A stretch of 13,057 nucleotides of DNA, taken from the NCBI GenBank assembly GCA_964532655.1, contig CAZHMZ010000108.1, forward strand, positions 1 to 13,057, read 5' to 3'. The notes under the pieces are model-generated. The model ran no database searches. It had not been told where the DNA came from and saw nothing but the letters and a program-made list of their open reading frames with translations. Every line of letters begins with the position of its first letter. Position 1 is the stretch's first letter. The translations under genes were made by a program, and so were the position numbers. This DNA comes from JAJFTV01 sp964532655. Its GTDB lineage: Bacteria > Chloroflexota > Anaerolineae > Anaerolineales > Anaerolineaceae. Shown here in pieces: positions 7,411 through 13,057 of the stretch.

Positions 7411-7464
7411 TCCGAAAAAGATCGACCGGATTGCCGCTATTCATTCAAAAATTAGTGAAAATTG

Positions 7465-7493
7465 TTGACGCACCAGGGGGAGGGTGGTAAAAT
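7465..7493 (+). promoter_or_regulatory. Promoter of the tRNA-Lys gene
   Basis: TTGACG (7465-7470, 5 of 6) and TAAAAT (7488-7493, 5 of 6) are separated by exactly 17 nt. The expected transcription start near 7500 lies a few bases before the mature tRNA 5' end at 7507. The -10 hexamer is identical to that of the EF-G paralogue promoter. Confidence 0.85.
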
Positions 7494-7506
7494 CATCGGG
7501 CAATCA

Positions 7507-7578
7507 GGGCGAGTAGCTCAATGGCAGAGCAGTGGCCTTTTAAGCCATTGGTTGAGGGTTCGAGCCCCTCCTCGCTCA
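7507..7578 (+). tRNA. tRNA-Lys (anticodon UUU), no encoded CCA
   Basis: A full cloverleaf folds. The acceptor stem 7507-7513/7571-7577 has seven pairs with one G-U. The D stem GCTC/GAGC (7516-7519/7527-7530) has a 7-nt loop containing GG. The anticodon stem 7532-7536/7544-7548 has loop CTTTTAA, giving anticodon TTT at 7539-7541. The variable loop is 5 nt, and the T stem GAGGG/CCCTC has loop TTCGAGC. The discriminator base is A7578 and the next bases are TC, so CCA must be added after transcription. The gene is single, with its own promoter and terminator, and is divergent from the nucleotidyltransferase gene. Confidence 0.97.
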
Positions 7579-7580
7579 TC

Positions 7581-7608
7581 AAAACCTGACCTATGTGTCA
7601 GGTTTTTT
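7581..7608 (+). terminator. Intrinsic terminator of tRNA-Lys
   Basis: A perfect 10-bp stem (AAAACCTGAC at 7581-7590, complement at 7597-7606) closes a 6-nt loop and runs into a T stretch at 7603-7608. It begins 3 nt after the tRNA discriminator base. Some A-T pairs of the stem are also the T tract. Confidence 0.9.
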
Positions 7609-7666
7609 GTTCGAAATTTTATTCTGCTTAAAGCAATTTTTGCCGGAAATAAACCACTCCTTTTAG

Positions 7667-7694
7667 AAAAAAACCGGCAATTCGCCGGTTTTTT
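7667..7694 (-). terminator. Bidirectional terminator closing the liv operon
   Basis: A CCGGC/GCCGG core (7674-7678/7684-7688) with a 5-nt loop is extended by six A-T pairs, so the stem is flanked by A runs on one side and T runs on the other and works in both directions. It lies 30 nt past the livF stop codon and is the likely end of the liv transcript; for the plus strand it is a second stop after the tRNA terminator. Confidence 0.88.
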
Positions 7695-7723
7695 CTATAA
7701 TCCTTTTTGCATACCAAGAGTGT

Positions 7724-8437
7724 TCAACCCCCTAAATAGGCTTTCTTTACCTCTGGGTTGTTAAGTAAATCTTCCGATTTACCCTCCAAAACAATATTTC
7801 CATTTTCCAACACATAACCACGACTTGAGAGTTTTAGAGCCATGCGGGCATTCTGCTCTACCAGCAAGATGGTAGTGCCTTCCTTGTTAATTTCCCTTAG
7901 TGCTTCAAACACATTTCCCATCAGCAGAGGTGAAAGGCCCATTGAAGGCTCATCGAGAAGCATCATCTTACGGGCACTGACCAATGCCCGCCCGACAGCT
8001 AGCATTTGTTGTTCGCCGCCGCTCAGTGTCTCAGCATGTTGCTTCATTCGCTCTTCCAGACGTGGGAAAATCATGAAAACTTGTTTTAGATCCCGTTGGA
8101 TTCCTGCTTTGTCTTTTCGAGCAAAGGCTGCCAACTCAAGGTTTTCCATCACCGTCAGGTTGCCGAACAATCGCCTTCCTTCCGGAACATGCGATATACC
8201 CAACTGGCTGACCACCTTGTCCGATGGAAATGTGGTCAGATCATGACCTTCAAAAGTCATTTTTGATCCGGATTGAACAGGTATCAGCCGAGAGATGGCA
8301 CGCAGCGTTGTACTTTTCCCTGCTCCGTTGGCGCCGATGATGCAGACAATTTCCCCTTGATCCACCTCAAAACTGATGCCATGTAATGCCTTGATACGGT
8401 CATAAGATACCTGTAGATTTTCGATTGTGAGCAACAT
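7724..8437 (-). CDS. livF: Branched-chain amino acid-type ABC transporter ATP-binding protein LivF
   Basis: A 237-residue cytoplasmic ATPase that, with LivG, powers the LivH-LivM channel. Visible motifs are Walker A GANGAGKST at 35-43, the LivF-type HVPEGRRLF in place of a Gln Q-loop at 83-91, signature LSGGEQQ at 138-144, Walker B MMLLDEP at 158-164, and LLVEQNA at 191-197. In the last motif Gln stands at the switch-His position, as is usual in LivF proteins. The length is normal for the family. The ATG at 8437 shares one base with the livG stop codon (TGATG arrangement), and AGGAGAT lies upstream within livG, so translation is coupled. It is the last gene of the operon. The transported substrate cannot be told from this subunit. 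Confidence 0.96.
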   Translation of the reverse strand: MLLTIENLQVSYDRIKALHGISFEVDQGEIVCIIGANGAGKSTTLRAISRLIPVQSGSKMTFEGHDLTTFPSDKVVSQLGISHVPEGRRLFGNLTVMENLELAAFARKDKAGIQRDLKQVFMIFPRLEERMKQHAETLSGGEQQMLAVGRALVSARKMMLLDEPSMGLSPLLMGNVFEALREINKEGTTILLVEQNARMALKLSSRGYVLENGNIVLEGKSEDLLNNPEVKKAYLGG

Positions 8438-9207
8438 CAGGTTTCCATCTCCTTGCCTAAATAGGCATCAATGACAATGGGATTGTTGCGGATTTCTTCC
8501 GGCAATCCTTCAGCAACCACTTCTCCAAATACGAGTGTCTGAATTGTGTCACACAAATCCATTACCAAACGCATGCGATGCTCAATCAGGAAAATGGCTA
8601 GGTTAAACTGATCTTTTACCTGGCGGATGATTTTCTCCATGTCCAGCATCTCTTCAGGATTCATCCCGGCAGTCGGTTCATCCAGAAACAGGATCAGCGG
8701 CTCAATCGCCAGTGCCCGGGCCAATTCAACCCGGCGTTGCGCACCGTAGGGTAAATTGGTGACCACAGTATCCGCCAGGTGACTTATCCCTACTATGTTT
8801 AGTAATTCCAGCGATATATTGGTGATCTCGTTTTCTTCCTTGACCCGTTTTGGGGTGTTGAAAAAGGCACCTGCAAGGCCATAGGTGATTTTGGAGTAGC
8901 GGGCGAGTTTTATATGCTCCAGGACGGTCATATGTCGCCATAGACGCAAGTTTTGGAAGGTTCGGGCTAATCCGGCTGCAGCGATCAGGTGGGGAGCCAT
9001 CCCTTTGATTGATTTTCCATCCAGCAGAATATCCCCTTCGCTGGGAGTATAAATTCCGGTGATCAGATTAAAAATGGTGGTTTTGCCAGCTCCATTCGGA
9101 CCGATCAAACCATGAATGACTCCTTTTTCGATGTTTAGATTATAGTCATTCACTGCACGTAGGCCCCCGAAATAATGTGTCATATGATTAACTTGCAGGA
9201 GGGACAT
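8437..9207 (-). CDS. livG: Branched-chain amino acid-type ABC transporter ATP-binding protein LivG
   Basis: A 256-residue ATPase partner of LivF. Motifs are Walker A GPNGAGKTT at 36-44, Q-loop TFQN with Gln85, signature LPYGAQRRVELARAL at 152-166 (YGAQ instead of SGGQ, a known LivG trait), Walker B LILFLDEP at 171-178 and switch His210 in IEHRMRLVMDLCD. A C-terminal VVAEGLPEEI with VIDAYLG is typical of LivG and is thought to stack on the partner. The ATG at 9207 overlaps the end of livM by 20 bp and has GGAGAGGTG 5 nt upstream; a second in-frame ATG at residue 9 has no such site. Order and overlaps mark one cotranscribed unit. Confidence 0.96.
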   Translation of the reverse strand: MSLLQVNHMTHYFGGLRAVNDYNLNIEKGVIHGLIGPNGAGKTTIFNLITGIYTPSEGDILLDGKSIKGMAPHLIAAAGLARTFQNLRLWRHMTVLEHIKLARYSKITYGLAGAFFNTPKRVKEENEITNISLELLNIVGISHLADTVVTNLPYGAQRRVELARALAIEPLILFLDEPTAGMNPEEMLDMEKIIRQVKDQFNLAIFLIEHRMRLVMDLCDTIQTLVFGEVVAEGLPEEIRNNPIVIDAYLGKEMET

Positions 9208-10528
9208 TTTTCACCTCTCCTTTCGTGGAAGCTGTTTTTGGCTGCAAGATCTTAAGCAGGTTGAACTCGCGAAAGGCAATTAAACCGGTTGGGCGGAAAA
9301 TCATCACTAAAATCAGAAGCAGCGGAATGATGATCCACTTGAGCAGCTCGAGCGGTCGCAGCATTTCACTCAACAGGTTATACCCAATTGCGCCAACAAT
9401 GGATCCCGTAATGGAATTCAAACCGCCGAAATATACCATCGCCAGCACCTCGGCTAATTTTTGCAGACCAAAAGTTCCAGGATTTACATATCGGATTACA
9501 TGCGCAAACAAACCACCAGCCACGCCAGCCCAAAAGGCTGAGAACAGGAAGGTCACCATCTTTGTTTTGCGAGTGTCCACTGTCATTGCATCGGCGGCTA
9601 ATTCGTTGTCACGGACTGCGTTGAGGGCTTTTCCCATGGATGATTGAACAAAATTGTTGATGATCCAAATGCAGAGCATGGTCCATATAAAAACAACCGG
9701 CAGTGTGGCCAAATCGGGTTGGTTTCCAAACCCTCTTGCACCTCCAAGTGATTCGATGTTCTCAAAAAGGCTTTTTACGATAAACATAAACGCCAGGGAA
9801 ATGATCGCAAGGTAGTCACCGCGGGTTCGGAAAGAAGGAACCGCAACCAGAAGTGCTCCCAGGGCGGCTGTCACTCCTCCAAGGATCAAGCCGATTGGGA
9901 AAAGTATTGGACCCAGAAATGCAGGTAAATGAATGGACCCAATATTTCCACCTACAAATAGACCAACGGTGAAGAGTGAAGCAACATAAGCTCCTAAAGC
10001 AATGAAACCGGGATGGGAGCAGGAAAATTCACCCATGTAACCGTTAATTACATTCAAGCTAAGTGTGATCATGATGGAGATCATCATCAATTTAGCTACC
10101 AGTACCCGATAATCGTTCACGTTTGTCCATAGGGCTAAAGTTGCATACAACAATGCCATATGGGCCAGTGCTGAGACCCACATTGGATAGCGGAGCATCC
10201 AGGCTGCGAGACGATTGGCTAGCGGGTTCAGGAAACGAATGACCAAAACGACGGGCAAGACATAGATGACCAGATCATAAAGTAGTGTAGCCGGCAAAAG
10301 GTGAGGTGTTTTCAGTGCGATATCTACACCGAAGAGTACTGGGGTTTTGCTAAGCCCGATTCCACGTGCCAGCACAAAACCGATCAGGTTTTCCAGTGCA
10401 GCCGCCAGCAGTAATCCAAACAACCAACTCAATGTTGGTGCCTGAGCAAAAAACTGGCGTATTGACGACCAGTAACGACTGATCCCCTTGCGTGGCTTGG
10501 ACGTTGAAATTTCTTGTTTATTATTCAT
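9188..10528 (-). CDS. livM: Branched-chain amino acid-type ABC transporter permease LivM with N-terminal extension
   Basis: A 446-residue membrane permease pairing with LivH. The conserved core starts at about 143 and contains the variant GEFSCSHPGFIALGAYV at 166-182 (family usual: G-x-S-L-G-H-x-x-F-x-x-G-A-Y), RGDYLAIISLAF at 236-247, and the coupling loop GKALNAVRDNELAADAM at 299-315 that contacts the ATPases. Before the core are about 140 residues with roughly three extra membrane spans (near 35-56, 82-100 and 117-135) after a basic N-terminus. E. coli LivM also carries an N-terminal extension, so this is not a fusion artefact. The tail after 420 is polar. GAGGAAAAACA precedes the ATG at 10528; the gap to livH is 32 nt. 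Confidence 0.94.
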   Translation of the reverse strand: MNNKQEISTSKPRKGISRYWSSIRQFFAQAPTLSWLFGLLLAAALENLIGFVLARGIGLSKTPVLFGVDIALKTPHLLPATLLYDLVIYVLPVVLVIRFLNPLANRLAAWMLRYPMWVSALAHMALLYATLALWTNVNDYRVLVAKLMMISIMITLSLNVINGYMGEFSCSHPGFIALGAYVASLFTVGLFVGGNIGSIHLPAFLGPILFPIGLILGGVTAALGALLVAVPSFRTRGDYLAIISLAFMFIVKSLFENIESLGGARGFGNQPDLATLPVVFIWTMLCIWIINNFVQSSMGKALNAVRDNELAADAMTVDTRKTKMVTFLFSAFWAGVAGGLFAHVIRYVNPGTFGLQKLAEVLAMVYFGGLNSITGSIVGAIGYNLLSEMLRPLELLKWIIIPLLLILVMIFRPTGLIAFREFNLLKILQPKTASTKGEVKNVPPAS

Positions 10529-10560
10529 TGTTTTTCCTCGTCTTATTCCTTAGCTTGGGG

Positions 10561-11484
10561 TTACAGGCGCAACTGAGCGCTGTGCGGCTGTCCAAAAAAG
10601 CCGTGAGGCCGGAATGTCAGGATGATCAGGATGATGGAAAAGGAGATCAGGTTGCGCATTGTGGATGGGAAGTAAGTAGCCACAAAGATATCCAGAAATC
10701 CCATTAGAAAACCTGCAATCACCGTTCCTACGATCGAACCACGACCTCCTAAAATAGCTGCGACAAATGATTTCCATCCGTATTCAATGCCCATATAAGG
10801 ATCCAGTACCGGGTAAGCCATGCCATAGAAAACGCCGGCAGCGGCTGCCAATGCTGAACCAAGCGCGAAGGTGATGGCCGCGATGTTGTTAGCTGAGACG
10901 CCCATCAGAGGAACTATCAAAAAATCGTAGGCGGATGCACGCATTGCCATACCCCACTTACTGTGTTGGACGAACTGGTGCAAGGCAATCATCAGAAGGA
11001 TGGAAATCAGAACGATCAGGATCTTTGTATCTGTTACGCTAATATTACCGATCTGGAATACTGTGGTTGGGATAATCTCCGGGAATTTCTTTCGGGAAGC
11101 ACCCAGTAGGGCGAGGTTACCAGTTTCCAGAATGATTCCGATCATCAAACCAGTAATAGCTGCTGATGCACGGGGCGCGTTACGCAGCGGGCGGTATCCG
11201 ATTCGCTCAACGAACACTCCTACGAATGAGGTCATTAACATTGCTAACAGGAGTGTGAGAACTAGAATTAACCAGCCAGGCAACTGAATAATGCCCAGTG
11301 AAGCCAGACTTATCAGGGCGGTTGCAATAAAAAATCCGATATATGAACCGACCATAAAAATATCGCCATGGGCGAAATTAAAAAGCATCAGCACCCCGTA
11401 AACCATCGAGTAGCCTAAAGCAATCAACGCATAGAACGAACCCCATTGCAGGGCGTTGATTACATTTTGAAGGAAAGTATCCAT
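10561..11484 (-). CDS. livH: Branched-chain amino acid-type ABC transporter permease LivH
   Basis: A 307-residue polytopic permease of the HAAT family. It has the hallmark N-terminal LMLFNFAHGDIFMVGSY at 32-48, FVERIGYRPLR at 91-101, the coupling loop SKWGMAMRASAYDFLIVPLMGV at 175-196, then ITFALGSALAAAAGVFYG and ILGGRGSIVGTVIAGFLMG, all placed as in the family. The coupling loop has IVP where many members have small polar residues, a mild deviation. The length is typical. The ATG at 11484 is preceded by GAGGAG about 8 nt upstream. It lies 127 nt downstream of livK, with an intercistronic hairpin between them that probably lowers its level relative to the binding protein. Confidence 0.95.
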   Translation of the reverse strand: MDTFLQNVINALQWGSFYALIALGYSMVYGVLMLFNFAHGDIFMVGSYIGFFIATALISLASLGIIQLPGWLILVLTLLLAMLMTSFVGVFVERIGYRPLRNAPRASAAITGLMIGIILETGNLALLGASRKKFPEIIPTTVFQIGNISVTDTKILIVLISILLMIALHQFVQHSKWGMAMRASAYDFLIVPLMGVSANNIAAITFALGSALAAAAGVFYGMAYPVLDPYMGIEYGWKSFVAAILGGRGSIVGTVIAGFLMGFLDIFVATYFPSTMRNLISFSIILIILTFRPHGFFGQPHSAQLRL

Positions 11485-11510
11485 AACCTATGCTCCTCGG
11501 GATTAGTGAG

Positions 11511-11542
11511 GGCGGGCACTGGGTTTGAACCACTGGCCCGCC
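11511..11542 (-). promoter_or_regulatory. Intercistronic hairpin between livK and livH
   Basis: GGCGGGC (11511-11517) pairs perfectly with GCCCGCC (11536-11542), with a short inner TGG/CCA stem. On the transcribed minus strand the stem is followed by CTCACTAATC, not a T run, so it is not a full terminator there. Such hairpins after a binding-protein gene usually protect the upstream mRNA or cause partial termination, giving more binding protein than permease. On the plus strand it is followed by TTTTATTTT, but no gene needs it. Confidence 0.65.
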
Positions 11543-11611
11543 TTTTATTTTCCATGCATGTCAGGGAAGGATGTGATTGATAGGCTTCAAAGACATGAAA
11601 CGGGATTTGAT

Positions 11612-12790
11612 TTATGGGCAAGATTGCTGGTAGAAAGTAAACTCACCTTTATCGTTGATCTTAACGATTACTGCGCATTTACTGGGATCACCAGTACCTT
11701 TGAAGGTCATCGTTCCGGTGATGCCGGGGAATTCTGTTATTTTGGCAAGTGCATCCCGAACGCATTGGCGATCTACAGCGATATCTCCAGTGATCTTTCC
11801 ACAATCTTCCATTGCTTGTTTTGCGAGATTAAAGGCATCCCAAGTCAGAGCAGCAACATCATCGGGGGTATATCCATATTTTTCTGTATAAGTATCGATG
11901 AAGGTTTTGGTTGCTCCGGTTGCACCAGCAGCAGCGTAGTGAGTTGTGAAGAATTGACCATAGCAGTCTTCACCGCATAATGGGATCAATTCGGATGATC
12001 CCCAGCTATCGCTGCCCATTATCGGACTGTTTAAACCGAGTTGGTGTGCCTGTTGGGCAATTAGGGCGACTTCATTGTAGTATTGCGGAGTAAACAGGAA
12101 TTCAGCACCGGATTCGCGGATTTTGGTAAGTTGAGCACTGAAGTCGGTATCTTTCGTGGTGAAGCTTTCAAAAGCTACAACTGATCCGGCTCCATGTAAA
12201 TCTTCCCATGCGGTTTTAAAGAATTCAGCAAGACCTTTGGGGTAATCGCTAGCAATGTCGTAAAGTACAGCAGCTTTTGTGAATCCAAATTCCTTCGTGA
12301 CAAAATTAGCGACAGCTGGCCCCTGGAAATCATCGAGGAAACAGGCACGGAATACCCAAGGTCGATTCAGAGTGGTATTCGGATTGGTAGACCATGGACT
12401 GATCATCGGGGTCTTATTATCATTGGCAACCTGTCCGGCGGGCACAGCCTGTTTCGATGCCTGCGGGCCAATGATGATCATCACTTCATCCTGAGTGATC
12501 ATCTTTGTGTTTGCCGAAACGGCTGATTCGGCTTTTGATTCATTGTCTTCGATAACCAATTCGACTGTATACTTCTTCCCGCCAATCTCTAAGCCGCCGG
12601 CTGCGTTGATTTCTTCCAACCACATTTCAGCGGCGTATTTTGTCCCTTCTCCAACTTTGGGAATATCTCCTGTTAATGGAGCATTAACCCCGATCTTGAT
12701 GACATCGGGCGCAGCCTGTCCACAAGCACTCATTAATGCTGTACTTGTGATAAGCAGACCGATCAATAAGAATTTAAAAATCCTATTCAT
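11612..12790 (-). CDS. livK: Branched-chain amino acid-type ABC transporter substrate-binding lipoprotein LivK
   Basis: A 392-residue type I periplasmic-binding fold protein. Residues 1-22 are a lipoprotein signal (NRIFKFLLIGLL, then ALMSA) with lipidated C23. The mature part starts IKIGVNAPLTGD (31-42) and has IIGPQASKQAVPAGQV at 106-121, TPMISPWSTNP at 127-137 (ligand pocket region), LYDIASDYPKG at 176-186, FTPQYYNEVALIAQQA and MGSDSWGSSEL. These match HAAT binding proteins; the pocket does not let me name the ligand (Leu/Ile/Val, other amino acids, or amides are all possible). Seven further cysteines (150, 272, 276, 330, 343, 372, 391) are unusual and could form disulfides. The start at 12790 has AAGGAG 8 nt upstream. 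It is the first gene of the operon, after a leader of about 175 nt. Confidence 0.95.
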   Translation of the reverse strand: MNRIFKFLLIGLLITSTALMSACGQAAPDVIKIGVNAPLTGDIPKVGEGTKYAAEMWLEEINAAGGLEIGGKKYTVELVIEDNESKAESAVSANTKMITQDEVMIIIGPQASKQAVPAGQVANDNKTPMISPWSTNPNTTLNRPWVFRACFLDDFQGPAVANFVTKEFGFTKAAVLYDIASDYPKGLAEFFKTAWEDLHGAGSVVAFESFTTKDTDFSAQLTKIRESGAEFLFTPQYYNEVALIAQQAHQLGLNSPIMGSDSWGSSELIPLCGEDCYGQFFTTHYAAAGATGATKTFIDTYTEKYGYTPDDVAALTWDAFNLAKQAMEDCGKITGDIAVDRQCVRDALAKITEFPGITGTMTFKGTGDPSKCAVIVKINDKGEFTFYQQSCP

Positions 12791-12837
12791 ATCGTAATCT
12801 CCTTGTGAAATTGGTATATATGTGAACCTGAAATCGT

Positions 12838-12874
12838 GAAGAACCGGAACGTAAAGTTCTTCCGCAAAACGCGG
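12838..12874 (-). promoter_or_regulatory. Two adjacent hairpins in the liv leader
   Basis: On the minus strand CCGC-GTTTT-GCGG (12862-12874) directly follows the two-codon ORF. Next comes GAAGAAC with its complement GTTCTTC (12856-12862 and 12838-12844) around 11 nt. The two stems share one base at 12862, so they may compete. Neither has a T run, so a terminator role is not supported; translational or stability control is possible. Confidence 0.4.
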
Positions 12875-12875
12875 C

Positions 12876-12895
12876 TCAATACATAAACACCTCCT
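12876..12895 (-). promoter_or_regulatory. Minimal upstream ORF (Met-Tyr-stop) with perfect Shine-Dalgarno
   Basis: On the minus strand AGGAGG (complement of 12890-12895) lies 5 nt before ATG TAT TGA (12884-12876). This is a stronger ribosome binding site than that of livK itself, yet it leads to only two codons. It ends 85 nt before the livK ATG. It may be a regulatory minigene or standby site, or a chance or decayed start. Confidence 0.4.
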
Positions 12896-12908
12896 GCACT
12901 ATTCGATT

Positions 12909-12927
12909 GTTATGACGATAACGATAA
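12909..12927. promoter_or_regulatory. Possible operator: small palindrome overlapping a direct repeat
   Basis: GTTAT-GACG-ATAAC (12909-12922) is a 5-bp-arm palindrome and overlaps two tandem CGATAA copies (12916-12921, 12922-12927). It lies about 45 bp downstream of the putative -10 box of the liv promoter, where a bound repressor could block transcription. No regulator gene is in the window. Confidence 0.3.
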
Positions 12928-12970
12928 GGGATTGCTTCAGAACGTATTATGAGAAAACTAATTGCCCACC

Positions 12971-12999
12971 ATTATAAAAAAACGTACCCCAATGAAGGC
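12971..12999 (-). promoter_or_regulatory. Candidate promoter of the liv operon
   Basis: A perfect TATAAT (complement of 12971-12976) is preceded by a run of T residues. No good -35 hexamer is present at 16-18 nt (GCCTTC at 17 nt), so the promoter may depend on an activator. It predicts a start near 12964 and a leader of about 175 nt. The rest of 13000-13057 shows nothing I can name. Confidence 0.5.
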
Positions 13000-13057
13000 T
13001 GTTATGCTCCCCTGGCATTAGTCTCATAATCTTTTGAAGTCTTTAAGCTTAATTTAT

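Noticed and set aside
7507..7578. tRNA-Lys as an attachment site of an integrated element
   Set aside because: No repeat of its 3' end and no integrase or phage gene within the window; only the weak composition shift remains.
7696..7701. TATAAT on the plus strand after the bidirectional terminator
   Set aside because: No -35 partner and no plus-strand gene downstream; it lies at the edge of the terminator T run.
11511..11542. tRNA-like look of the livK-livH hairpin (acceptor-like stem and GGGTTTGAACC)
   Set aside because: Only 32 nt, no D or anticodon arm, and the T-arm-like stem pairs poorly; it is a simple hairpin.
1..13057. CRISPR arrays, toxin-antitoxin pairs, defence genes, transposases
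   Set aside because: No spaced direct repeats of suitable length and no gene product of those types were seen on either strand.

Overview
The window reads as an ordinary bacterial chromosome segment, most likely from Chloroflexota (Anaerolineae-like). The hints are a lipoprotein with a Thr/Pro-rich stalk and an SH3-like module, a fused DHH-CBS-CBS-tRNA nucleotidyltransferase, the C-terminal tail of a large membrane glycosyltransferase, and a tRNA gene without an encoded CCA end. The taxonomic call is inference; nothing here names a species. No CRISPR array, insertion sequence, phage gene or rRNA was seen.

Left part (1-4191): the window opens inside a plus-strand gene (probable GT39-type glycosyltransferase tail). 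It converges on a minus-strand EF-G paralogue, with a strong hairpin terminator between them. The EF-G paralogue has its own near-consensus promoter and a structured leader of about 95 nt. Upstream of it lie a RibD-C/dihydrofolate-reductase-like gene, also with its own promoter, and a Thr-rich surface lipoprotein.

Middle (4194-7608): the lipoprotein, a GNAT acetyltransferase and an 892-residue DHH-CBS-CBS-nucleotidyltransferase form a tightly packed minus-strand unit (11-bp overlap, then a 2-nt gap). Divergent from it is a tRNA-Lys(UUU) gene with a clear promoter and terminator. The tRNA has no encoded CCA, so it needs the kind of 3'-end enzyme encoded next door.

Right part (7667-13057): a complete branched-chain/polar amino acid (HAAT/Liv-type) ABC importer operon, transcribed leftwards in the order livK-livH-livM-livG-livF. 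The lipoprotein LivK captures the ligand, LivH and LivM form the channel, and LivG and LivF hydrolyse ATP. An intercistronic hairpin after livK probably sets binding protein in excess over the membrane parts. A leader of about 175 nt holds a perfect TATAAT box, a small palindrome with direct repeats, a two-codon ORF with a perfect Shine-Dalgarno, and two hairpins. A bidirectional terminator closes the operon.

No wholly new multi-gene system is evident. The features most worth following up are the two structured leaders (EF-G paralogue and liv operon), the substituted GTPase centre of the EF-G paralogue, and the fused nucleotidyltransferase beside a CCA-less tRNA.
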